From NCBI GenBank assembly GCA_003086435.1, contig QEFD01000141.1, positions 1 through 5,753 on the forward strand: a stretch of 5,753 nucleotides of DNA, written 5' to 3'. Source of the stretch: Acidianus hospitalis (GTDB taxonomy: Archaea; Thermoproteota; Thermoprotei_A; Sulfolobales; Sulfolobaceae). The notes beneath the pieces were generated by a model. The model worked only from the letters and a program-made list of their open reading frames with translations. It did not search any database and had not been told where the DNA came from. The stretch's first letter is position 1, and every line of letters starts with the position of its first letter. This document shows positions 1 through 5,237 of this stretch, piece after piece. Made by a program: the position numbers and the translations under genes.

Positions 1-269
1 AATTAACGCTAAAATTATATCATATAGGTACTGGAACGCCTTCAAGAAACGAAATTAAAAAGGCCATAAGTGAATTGCTTAACACTAAAGAAGATCTTAT
101 TGTAGTCAGAAAAGTATTCACTAGTTATGGTTCTGGAATAAGTACTGCAAGAGTTCATGTTTATACTAATAAAGAAACTTTAGAAAAATACGAGCCTAAA
201 CATTTATTAACAAGAGGTACAAGCACAAAGAAAGAAGGTGAACAAGGTGGCGAAAAAGGAAGCAAGTGA
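1..269 (+). CDS. rps24e: 30S ribosomal protein S24e, C-terminal part (5' end outside the window)
   Basis: The reading frame is open from the window edge (first full codon at 3) to TGA at 267-269, giving 88 visible residues. S24e proteins of Sulfolobales are about 120 residues, so roughly the first quarter is missing. The visible part has the conserved core [16 protein letters not shown], then [24 protein letters not shown], then the [11 protein letters not shown] segment, which together are characteristic of archaeal S24e. S24e is a small-subunit ribosomal protein shared by archaea and eukaryotes. After about residue 73 of the fragment the protein ends in a charged, Gly/Lys/Glu-rich tail ([13 protein letters not shown]) that is probably flexible. 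The DNA for this tail also carries the SD motif and start of rps27ae, which overlaps this gene by 23 bases. A TTG at 75 is in frame but is internal to the conserved core and is not a start. Confidence 0.93.
   Translation, partial: LTLKLYHIGTGTPSRNEIKKAISELLNTKEDLIVVRKVFTSYGSGISTARVHVYTNKETLEKYEPKHLLTRGTSTKKEGEQGGEKGSK
237..241 (+). promoter_or_regulatory. Shine-Dalgarno motif for rps27ae, inside rps24e
   Basis: GGTGA lies 5 bases before the GTG at 247 and matches the archaeal anti-SD (3' end of 16S rRNA, CACCU). An alternative GTG at 238 in the same frame is part of this motif and has no good SD of its own. The motif therefore favours 247 as the start. Its position inside the end of rps24e suggests coupled translation. 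Confidence 0.6.
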
Positions 270-438
270 AGCCAAGGCTTCAGTAAGACTTTATTACGAA
301 ATATCTGATGGAAAAGTAAAATTAAAGAATAAAAAGTGCCCTAGATGCGGTAGTGTAATGGCCCACCATTTAAAGCCAGTTGAGAGATGGGCTTGCGGTA
401 AATGCGGATATACAGAATTTGTTTCGGGGAAAAAATAA
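247..438 (+). CDS. rps27ae: 30S ribosomal protein S27ae (zinc ribbon)
   Basis: This 63-residue protein is archaeal S27ae, a small-subunit ribosomal protein. In eukaryotes its homologue is made as a ubiquitin fusion (RPS27A); archaeal versions such as this one are free. The diagnostic part is the zinc ribbon: CPRCG (Cys31, Cys34), the very conserved [21 protein letters not shown], and the second pair Cys50/Cys53. The N-terminal 12 residues are charged and variable. GTG at 247 was chosen because an SD motif sits 5 bases upstream and because translation then begins MAKKEA; a GTG at 238 would add three residues. The gene starts within the end of rps24e (23-base overlap, different frame) and stops 3 bases before the kae1 start, so it is in the middle of a tightly packed transcription unit. 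Confidence 0.95.
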   Translation: MAKKEASEAKASVRLYYEISDGKVKLKNKKCPRCGSVMAHHLKPVERWACGKCGYTEFVSGKK

Positions 439-441
439 GAA

Positions 442-1437
442 ATGAAAGTTCTTGGTATTGAATCGACAGCACATACTTTTGGAGTTGGAATAGCAGAAGA
501 CAAGCCTCCTTTTATTTTAGCCAATGTTAGAGATACTTATGTACCTAAATCTGGTGGAATGAAACCTGGAGATCTAGCGAGACATCATGCAACTGTTGCC
601 CCAGATATATTAGCAAAAGCACTTGAGGAAGCAAAAACTACTATAGAAGATATTGACGGAATAGCAGTAGCATTAGGGCCTGGAATGGGACCTGCTCTTA
701 GAATCGGTGCAGTAGTAGCTAGGGCGTTAGCATTAAAATATAACAAGAAGCTAATACCAGTTAATCATGGAATTGGACATATAGAAATAGGATATTTAAC
801 CACAAATGCCAAGGATCCGCTCATTTTATACTTATCTGGAGGAAATACAATAATAACAACTTTTTATGAAGGAAAGTTTAGAATTTTTGGTGAGACTTTA
901 GATATAGCTTTAGGAAATATGATGGATGTTTTTGTCAGAGAAGTAAATCTAGCACCACCATATGTTGTTAACGGAAAGCACGTTATAGATATTTGCGCTG
1001 AAAATGCTAAGGATTTAATAGATTTGCCATATGTTGTTAAAGGACAAGATATGTCGTTCTCTGGACTACTGACTGCTGCACTGAGAGCTACAAAAAAATA
1101 TCCAATTCCAGATATTTGCTATAGTATAAGAGAAAACGCATTCGATATGCTTTTAGAAGCTACTGAAAGGGCATTAGCATTAACAGAAAAAAAGGAAATT
1201 ATGGTAGTAGGTGGAGTTGCGGCTAGCGTTAGTTTACGTAACAAACTAGATTTACTAGCTAAAGATTGGAACGCTGAAATTAAAATAGTACCATCACAAT
1301 TTTCTGGTGATAACGGTGCAATGATAGCCTATGCTGGGCTTTTAGCCTTAAAGAGTGGGGTCACTATACCTATAGAAGAGTCAGTGATAAAACCCAGGTG
1401 GAGAATAGACGAGGTAGATATTCCTTGGAGGAATTGA
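442..1437 (+). CDS. kae1: KEOPS complex catalytic subunit Kae1 (tRNA threonylcarbamoyladenosine synthase)
   Basis: Kae1 (TsaD/OSGEP family, ASKHA fold) transfers the threonylcarbamoyl group from threonylcarbamoyl-AMP to A37 of ANN-decoding tRNAs, giving t6A, as part of cytoplasmic KEOPS with Bud32, Cgi121 and Pcc1. The 331-residue length is normal for the archaeal family. The N-terminus [17 protein letters not shown] is the family start. Visible motifs are [11 protein letters not shown] (residues 47-57), the metal ligands His109 and His113 in [18 protein letters not shown] (129-136), [15 protein letters not shown], the FSGLLTAAL segment and SGDNGAM with Asp290, which corresponds to the metal-binding Asp of Pyrococcus Kae1. 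No key residue is missing. The ATG at 442 follows the rps27ae stop by 3 bases; no strong SD is visible, so reinitiation is likely. The 3' end overlaps bud32. Unlike in some euryarchaea, Kae1 and Bud32 are not fused here. Confidence 0.97.
   Translation: MKVLGIESTAHTFGVGIAEDKPPFILANVRDTYVPKSGGMKPGDLARHHATVAPDILAKALEEAKTTIEDIDGIAVALGPGMGPALRIGAVVARALALKYNKKLIPVNHGIGHIEIGYLTTNAKDPLILYLSGGNTIITTFYEGKFRIFGETLDIALGNMMDVFVREVNLAPPYVVNGKHVIDICAENAKDLIDLPYVVKGQDMSFSGLLTAALRATKKYPIPDICYSIRENAFDMLLEATERALALTEKKEIMVVGGVAASVSLRNKLDLLAKDWNAEIKIVPSQFSGDNGAMIAYAGLLALKSGVTIPIEESVIKPRWRIDEVDIPWRN
1411..1415 (+). promoter_or_regulatory. Shine-Dalgarno motif for bud32, inside kae1
   Basis: GAGGT lies 9 bases before the TTG at 1425 and is the best SD match near the beginning of the bud32 frame. 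It favours TTG 1425 over GTG 1398, which would put nine extra residues before the conserved [10 protein letters not shown] start. A second purine run, GGAGG at 1427-1431, is only 2 bases from a TTG at 1434 and is too close to serve that codon well. Confidence 0.45.
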
Positions 1438-2078
1438 AACTACTTAAGAGAGGTGCAGAATCACAAATTTATGAAACGTATTTCTTAGGAATTCATGCAA
1501 TAGTTAAGAAACGAATATCTAAAGCATACAGAGATCCTAAACTGGACAGGAAAATAAATTTAGAAAGAACTATTATGGAAGCAAAGCTCATGTATAATGC
1601 GTTAAAATTAGGTATAAATGTCCCTGCTATACTTTACATAGATAAGGATAATTTCTCAATAATAATGGAATTTATAGAAGGAATAACAGTAAAGGAAGTA
1701 TTATGGAAAAACCTTTACGACCCAAAGAAAATAGGCGAAATGATAGGAGAAATAGCATTAAGATTACACAGCTCACAAATAGCTCATGGAGACTTAACAA
1801 CTAACAATCTTATTTTGAAAGAGAATAAGCTATTCTTAATTGACTTTGGGTTATCGAAAAGAACTAATGACGTAGAAGATTTCGCTACAGATGTCCATGT
1901 ATTTTTAAGATCATTAGAAAGCGTTCATCCTGATAAAAAGGATGAAGTATTTGACGGATTTAAATTAACTTATTCAAAATTTAAATTATATGAAAAAGTT
2001 ATGGAAACTTTGAAAGATATTAGAATGAGGGGGAGATACGTTGAAGAAAGAAGAAGTAAAAGTAGTAACAGGGAATAA
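1425..2078 (+). CDS. bud32: KEOPS complex kinase/ATPase subunit Bud32
   Basis: Bud32 (PRPK/TP53RK) is a small atypical kinase that binds Kae1 and acts as an ATPase needed for t6A synthesis. The 217-residue protein has the short N-lobe start [11 protein letters not shown] (residues 6-16), the lysine-rich hallmark [15 protein letters not shown] (27-41), the helix-C glutamate in RTIMEAKLM (Glu52), the catalytic loop [11 protein letters not shown] (121-131, Asp123) and the metal-binding DFG (140-142). The C-terminus carries the basic [11 protein letters not shown] tail; in archaeal Kae1-Bud32 structures this tail reaches towards the Kae1 active site. The start is uncertain: TTG 1425 has an SD at 1411-1415, whereas GTG 1398 would give 226 residues. 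With TTG 1425 it overlaps kae1 by 13 bases. Its last 38 bases overlap the next gene in another frame. Co-translation with kae1 fits the direct Kae1-Bud32 contact. Confidence 0.95.
   Translation: MEELKLLKRGAESQIYETYFLGIHAIVKKRISKAYRDPKLDRKINLERTIMEAKLMYNALKLGINVPAILYIDKDNFSIIMEFIEGITVKEVLWKNLYDPKKIGEMIGEIALRLHSSQIAHGDLTTNNLILKENKLFLIDFGLSKRTNDVEDFATDVHVFLRSLESVHPDKKDEVFDGFKLTYSKFKLYEKVMETLKDIRMRGRYVEERRSKSSNRE
2027..2035 (+). promoter_or_regulatory. Purine-rich Shine-Dalgarno region for the ITPase gene, inside bud32
   Basis: GAGGGGGAG lies 5 to 13 bases before the TTG at 2041. It decides the start, because an in-frame TGA at 2026-2028 closes the frame upstream and the conserved VTGNKRKF motif begins only eight codons after the TTG. 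The same bases encode the MRGR part of the Bud32 basic tail. Confidence 0.55.
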
Positions 2079-2601
2079 GAGAAAATTTGAAGAGATGAAT
2101 CAAATAGCATTACAATACGGTATTAAACTATCAATGATAAATTTGCCTAAATTTGAAATCCAAGCAGATAGGTTAGAAGACGTGGTTAGGCATGCTGCTT
2201 CAGTTTTTTATTCAATATTAAACGAGCCTATAATCTTAGAAGATAGCGGCCTCTTTATAGAGGCATTAAACGGGTTTCCAGGACCTTATACTAAATTTGT
2301 GAAGAAAACGTTAGATATTAATGGCATTCTAAAACTTATGAAAGGTGAGAAAAACAGGAATGCATATTTTAAAACTGCATTAGCCTACGTGAATGAGAAT
2401 GAAATTAGAATATTCACTGGAGAAGTTTACGGTAAAATAGCAGAAGAGGCTAGAGGAAATAAAGGTTTTGGATTTGACCCTATTTTTATACCAGAAGGTT
2501 CCGAGAAAACTTTTGCAGAGATGGAGATAGAAGAGAAAAATAAATACTCACACAGAAGTAAGGCTTTTAAAAAATTCCTTGATTATTACATTCATTTATA
2601 G
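2041..2601 (+). CDS. rdgB: Non-canonical purine NTP pyrophosphatase (XTP/dITP diphosphatase, RdgB/HAM1 family)
   Basis: The family hydrolyses dITP, ITP and XTP to the monophosphate and pyrophosphate, cleaning deaminated purines from the nucleotide pool in the cytosol. The 186-residue protein has all the family motifs: [11 protein letters not shown] (9-19, substrate phosphate binding), [21 protein letters not shown] (66-86, with Asp68 at the catalytic/metal position), GFGFDPIF (142-149) and TFAEM followed by [11 protein letters not shown] (157-176). The variant LEDSGL and PGPYTKFV, in place of the bacterial DDSGL and PGxYSAR, is the archaeal/eukaryotic form. TTG at 2041 is the only possible start because an in-frame stop lies at 2026-2028. 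It overlaps bud32 by 38 bases and is the last gene of the + strand operon. Its stop lies within the end of the convergent reductase gene (10-base overlap). Confidence 0.95.
   Translation: MKKEEVKVVTGNKRKFEEMNQIALQYGIKLSMINLPKFEIQADRLEDVVRHAASVFYSILNEPIILEDSGLFIEALNGFPGPYTKFVKKTLDINGILKLMKGEKNRNAYFKTALAYVNENEIRIFTGEVYGKIAEEARGNKGFGFDPIFIPEGSEKTFAEMEIEEKNKYSHRSKAFKKFLDYYIHL
2569..2574 (-). terminator. Possible T-tract terminator for the aldo/keto reductase
   Basis: On the - strand a run of six T begins 17 bases after the reductase stop codon, within the antisense of the ITPase gene (its KAFKKF codons). Transcription in Sulfolobales often ends at T-rich tracts without a hairpin. Such runs are common in AT-rich DNA, so this is only a candidate. 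Confidence 0.3.
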
Positions 2602-3566
2602 ATTTTAGTCTCTTCAATGCTTTCATCATTAAGTTTCTTATAATATTTCTCATAATAAGATGAGATAAACGACATATCCTCTTCTGTTAGATCTTCTAAT
2701 TCTTCTGTCTTTACAAATTCCTCCAACTCTTTAATTGTAGTAATATTAGGAACTACAGTAGAAACATTAGGATTAGCTAATACGAATTTTATAGCTAATT
2801 GAGACAACTTCATACCTTTTGATTTCGCAAATTCTAACATTCCTTTGCTGTTATTTACTGCTTCTTCAATCCATTTAATGTTCTTTAAACTTCTATGAAG
2901 ATTTTTATTCTCGCCTATTGGCCATTTATCTTCAATTAAGGCATCAGATGCGTGAGGAACTCTTACTACGTTACCTATCCTATATTTAAGAAACTCTTTG
3001 CCCGGATATTGTTCAATCATATTATAAATATGCTCTAAACCTTCATACCCCATTTTTATTGCTTCTAATCCTTCTTCTCCCCAGCCAAGTGTAGGACCTA
3101 GTGCGACTCCTATTGCTCTAACTATACCGTCTTTTTTAAGCCCTTGCAAAAAATCAAAGATTTCCTTATTCCTAATTACGTTCATTTTTGGATTATGCAA
3201 CATAAGAATGTCAACATAATCTGTATTTAATCTTTTTAGCGATTCTTTTATCGCAAACTCTAAATAATCTATATTAAAATTCTGTTCTATCTTCCTCCCC
3301 TTTTTATTATAAAAATCGTAACCTATCTTAGTTAATATAACTATATTGTCTCTTTTATTTCCTAGCACTTTAACAAGTAATTCTTCAGCTTTTCCTTCAC
3401 CGTAAATATCTCCAGTATCGTAAAAAGTTATACCTAGTTCATAAGCTTTTTTCAAAATTTCTTCAGCATTTACATTTGGAGCCCACCAGTCAGTAGCAAG
3501 ACTCCATAATCCTACTCCAATTTCTGAGACCCTTATTCCAGTATGACCAAAGTCTCTTTCTCTCAC
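2592..3566 (-). CDS. Aldo/keto reductase
   Basis: This 324-residue protein is a complete member of the aldo/keto reductase superfamily, cytosolic (beta/alpha)8-barrel NAD(P)H-dependent oxidoreductases of carbonyl compounds. It starts [21 protein letters not shown], a standard family opening. The full catalytic tetrad is present: Asp50 in FYDTGDIYG, Tyr55, Lys80 in ILTKIG and His124 in LMLHNP. The C-terminal half has [15 protein letters not shown] followed by [29 protein letters not shown], the cofactor-binding end of the barrel. The natural substrate cannot be told from sequence. The GTG start at 3566 gives the expected N-terminus; a TATA-like element lies about 23 bases upstream, so the mRNA may be leaderless. 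It is the only enzyme of general metabolism here, runs against the ITPase gene and is divergent from the unknown gene at 3624. Confidence 0.93.
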   Translation of the reverse strand: MRERDFGHTGIRVSEIGVGLWSLATDWWAPNVNAEEILKKAYELGITFYDTGDIYGEGKAEELLVKVLGNKRDNIVILTKIGYDFYNKKGRKIEQNFNIDYLEFAIKESLKRLNTDYVDILMLHNPKMNVIRNKEIFDFLQGLKKDGIVRAIGVALGPTLGWGEEGLEAIKMGYEGLEHIYNMIEQYPGKEFLKYRIGNVVRVPHASDALIEDKWPIGENKNLHRSLKNIKWIEEAVNNSKGMLEFAKSKGMKLSQLAIKFVLANPNVSTVVPNITTIKELEEFVKTEELEDLTEEDMSFISSYYEKYYKKLNDESIEETKIYK

Positions 3567-3580
3567 GTTATACCACTACT

Positions 3581-3592
3581 AATAATTTTAAA
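3581..3592 (-). promoter_or_regulatory. TATA-like element for the aldo/keto reductase
   Basis: TTTAAAATTATT on the - strand is centred about 23 bases before the GTG at 3566, near the usual archaeal TATA position for a leaderless transcript. The preceding six bases (AGAATG) only partly match a BRE. It lies in the 57-bp intergenic region that also has to serve the divergent gene at 3624; AT-rich sequence makes chance matches easy. Confidence 0.4.
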
Positions 3593-3606
3593 CATTCTTA
3601 AAAATA
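3586..3606 (+). promoter_or_regulatory. Probable promoter region for the unknown gene at 3624
   Basis: Two AT-rich elements lie before the ATG at 3624: TTTTAAA at 3586-3592 and TTAAAAATA at 3598-3606. The first would place transcription start near 3616, leaving a leader of a few bases. The second is a little close to the ATG. AAGGT at 3607-3611 is a possible but distant SD (12 bases). The first element overlaps the reductase TATA-like element on the other strand, so one site may serve both directions. Confidence 0.35.
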
Positions 3607-3623
3607 AAGGTAAACATCAATAC

Positions 3624-3947
3624 ATGCTTGTTAGACTAGAAGAAAAAGAGTTCGATAAAATATTTAGCAAATTAAAAGAGCAAGTATATGAGTATAACTC
3701 TAAGATTAGCGGCAGTGAAGTATATTTGAAACCTTATCATGTAGTATATAAAAATGGTAAGAAATATATTTATATAGGAAAATACTGGTATAAACTGGAA
3801 AAATATAATGGAAAGATAAAATGGATATATCTTGGAAAAGAGAAACCACTTGCAAATTTACCAGATCCCCCCAGATTTCCAGAATTTACTATAATAAAGG
3901 ATGAAAAAAGTTACATTGTTGACGAGAAATTTTTAAATAATTTCTAA
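3624..3947 (+). CDS. Hypothetical protein, 107 residues, aromatic-rich with a repeated NGK-IY-GK motif
   Basis: I do not recognise a named family. The first part (residues 1-28) looks like an amphipathic charged helix (LVRLEEKEFDKIFSKLKEQVYEY). The middle (33-72) is rich in Tyr, Trp and Lys and contains two similar units, NGKKYIYIGK at 44-53 and NGKIKWIYLGK at 62-72, which read as beta hairpins. A proline-rich linker LPDPPRFPEF (79-88) and a short strand-helix end follow. There is no signal peptide, membrane segment or cysteine, so it is likely a soluble cytosolic protein. ATG 3624 is chosen because the upstream extension of the frame to 3543 would overlap the start of the reductase and is not protein-like. 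The Lys/aromatic surface could bind nucleic acid, but that is speculation. The gene runs into atpC tail-to-tail with a 15-base overlap. Confidence 0.75.
   Translation: MLVRLEEKEFDKIFSKLKEQVYEYNSKISGSEVYLKPYHVVYKNGKKYIYIGKYWYKLEKYNGKIKWIYLGKEKPLANLPDPPRFPEFTIIKDEKSYIVDEKFLNNF
3904..3909 (-). terminator. Possible T-tract terminator for the trmI-ATPase operon
   Basis: A run of six T on the - strand begins 23 bases after the atpC stop codon, inside the antisense of the unknown gene (its KDEKS codons). Spacing and setting resemble the candidate after the reductase. No hairpin is visible. Confidence 0.3.
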
Positions 3948-4898
3948 TGAAAGTCTTGATTTTATAGCTTCTTTATTCATTTTTATTTTTAACCCATTTA
4001 TTATCATTATTAGGTCTTCCATGTCTAATTTTATTAGTTCGCTTATAGCCAAAGCAGTAACAGGAGTAAATGGAGAACCCATAAATGCATATATTGAGGC
4101 TTTTCTAGCTTCTATTCTAGCTAATCTATACAATGAATATAACGCTGAATATGCATCACCTAATTCGATATTCCTAGAGTATTGTGTTCTTCTTAATATA
4201 TTGGCTACTTCTTCCAATTTTGAAGATTGCAAATCCCTTATAGTATCAGGCAATATCTTACATGTTAATGGTATTGCTATCCTCTGCCTTATCGCTAAGC
4301 TAGCTGAGTAATAATCCTTGTATCCGCATATTATTGCTTCTGCAGCAGCTTTCCAGTCACCTTTAAAGGTATCAATTATTGACGATAGTTTATCGATAAA
4401 GTAAAAGTCGAGAAGAGACTCTAACTGGGATAAATTCCTTGGATTTTTTGATAATGCATATTCTAATGCATTAGAATATATTGTTCCTCTTATAATACTC
4501 CTTAGTTCTTCTATAGTTGTTGGATTAGATTCAGATATTTTTGAAAGAAATACAATTTTTGATGACCTTGATTTATTATATATTCCAGCAATTATTGACT
4601 TAAATTCGTCCAAAGTTAAATAATAATAATATAAATCTACAATGTCGTGAGCAGACTTAACTGAGGATGAAAAATTTAATATTTTATAAATTTGATCAAT
4701 TGCTCTTCTTTTTATTTCTATCTCAGCGTCATCAAATGTTGCAGGAATATCTTCTATAAAGTTTCGTTCTTTTAATATACTTAATACATTTTTCCAATCA
4801 TTCTCAGCTAATAGCTCTGTTACAAGCCCTTTAGTTAATGTTGTCGATTTAAATAATCTAGAAATCGAGGAAATATATGCTAAAGAAGGAGAACTCAC
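3933..4898 (-). CDS. atpC: A-type ATP synthase subunit C (V-ATPase subunit C/d family)
   Basis: Subunit C is the funnel-shaped central-stalk socket that connects the D/F shaft to the membrane c-ring of the archaeal A1A0 ATP synthase. The 321-residue, almost all-helical protein shows the family pattern: LAYISSISRLFKSTTLTKGLVTELL near the N-terminus (6-30), the IVDLYYYYLTLDEFKSII segment (86-103), which matches the tyrosine-rich DLYYDYLNLK motif, and the C-terminal block SPFTPVTALAISELIKLDMEDLIMIINGLK (275-304), which matches the PFxxGPVLAYILxKExEVxNLRIIxxGK ending. It is slightly shorter than many homologues (about 340-380). GTG at 4898 overlaps the preceding stop as GTGA and has AGGTG 7 bases upstream. 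The identification rests on weak, family-level patterns, as is usual for this divergent subunit. The 3' end overlaps the unknown gene by 15 bases. Confidence 0.85.
   Translation of the reverse strand: MSSPSLAYISSISRLFKSTTLTKGLVTELLAENDWKNVLSILKERNFIEDIPATFDDAEIEIKRRAIDQIYKILNFSSSVKSAHDIVDLYYYYLTLDEFKSIIAGIYNKSRSSKIVFLSKISESNPTTIEELRSIIRGTIYSNALEYALSKNPRNLSQLESLLDFYFIDKLSSIIDTFKGDWKAAAEAIICGYKDYYSASLAIRQRIAIPLTCKILPDTIRDLQSSKLEEVANILRRTQYSRNIELGDAYSALYSLYRLARIEARKASIYAFMGSPFTPVTALAISELIKLDMEDLIMIINGLKIKMNKEAIKSRLSLEII
3980..3990 (+). terminator. Possible T-rich terminator for the unknown gene
   Basis: TTTTTATTTTT on the + strand begins 32 bases after the stop of the unknown gene, within the antisense of atpC. 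It is the most T-rich stretch in this junction and fits hairpin-free archaeal termination. The same bases encode KIKM of subunit C on the other strand, which would explain the A-run by coding alone. Confidence 0.35.
4458..4479. repeat. Perfect 22-bp palindrome inside atpC
   Basis: The 11 bases ATATTCTAATG at 4458-4468 are followed at once by their exact reverse complement CATTAGAATAT at 4469-4479, with no spacer. The symmetry stops at 4457/4480. On the coding (-) strand it encodes YSNALEY, about residues 140-146 of subunit C. It may be a dyad-symmetric protein-binding site, or a coincidence of codon choice. Confidence 0.9.
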
Positions 4899-5227
4899 TT
4901 ATATACACCTTTAATTGCATTTAAAACTTCTGACACAGCTTTTTCCAAGTTTTTATTAGCCTTTTCTTTTATTTCACTTATTTTCTTTTCCCTCTCATCA
5001 GCATAATTCTTTCTTAACCTATCTATTTCTTCTTGAGTTTCTTTAGAAATATTTGAAGAAATTTCATCAAAGATTTTCTTTACTTCCTTATCCATTTCTA
5101 GGCTTAGGCTATAAGCTAAATCTATTAGTTTTTTCGCATCATCAGAGGTAGTAGCTCTAATTTTATCTAAATCATTTTCAAATTCGACTATAATCTTCGG
5201 ATAAATTGAAAAGTTAGAATCGCTCAT
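4895..5227 (-). CDS. Putative A-type ATP synthase peripheral-stalk subunit (H/G-like coiled coil)
   Basis: The 110-residue protein is highly charged and predicted to be almost entirely helical. After a short N-terminus (MSDSNFSIYP), a helical region runs from about residue 14 and becomes a strong coiled coil from about 45 to 100, rich in Lys and Glu with heptad-like spacing of Ile, Leu and Ala. The end IKEKANKNLEKAVSEVLNAIKG resembles the C-terminus of archaeal ATPase subunit H (AEKNIEKAVxxI type), and the length fits subunit H (about 105) better than E (about 185-200). H pairs with E to form the peripheral stalk. Context supports the call: its stop overlaps the start of subunit C as GTGA. 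Coiled coils attract false matches, so this is moderate confidence; a lineage-specific stalk protein is the alternative. The ATG at 5227 lies 10 bases after the trmI stop and has no SD. Confidence 0.6.
   Translation of the reverse strand: MSDSNFSIYPKIIVEFENDLDKIRATTSDDAKKLIDLAYSLSLEMDKEVKKIFDEISSNISKETQEEIDRLRKNYADEREKKISEIKEKANKNLEKAVSEVLNAIKGVYK
4906..4910 (-). promoter_or_regulatory. Shine-Dalgarno motif for atpC
   Basis: AGGTG on the - strand lies 7 bases before the GTG at 4898, inside the last codons of the H-like gene. With the 4-base GTGA stop-start overlap it indicates coupled translation of the two ATPase genes and fixes the non-ATG start. Confidence 0.7.
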
Positions 5228-5237
5228 TTGATTATAA

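Noticed and set aside
294..524. 76-codon open frame on the - strand across rps27ae and kae1
   Set aside because: It is antisense to the zinc ribbon of S27ae and the N-terminus of Kae1, both certain genes, and its translation resembles no protein I know.
958..1044. Near-identical repeat CCATATGTTGTTAA-GGA at 958-975 and 1027-1044 in kae1
   Set aside because: Both copies encode family-conserved segments (PYVVNGK and PYVVKGQ), so the similarity is explained by protein sequence and codon preference, not by a DNA repeat element.
2630..2660. TCTTAT...ATAAGA inverted repeat downstream of the ITPase gene, considered as a terminator
   Set aside because: The stem has only six weak pairs with a 13-base loop, no T-run follows, and it lies in the reductase coding sequence.
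3543..3623. N-terminal extension of the unknown gene from an ATG at 3543
   Set aside because: It would overlap the reductase start and the shared promoter; the extension looks like translated AT-rich intergenic sequence. ATG 3624 is better placed.
4021..4311. 96-codon open frame on the + strand inside atpC
   Set aside because: It mirrors the C-terminal helices of subunit C in antisense, has no visible SD or promoter, and overlaps a conserved coding block.
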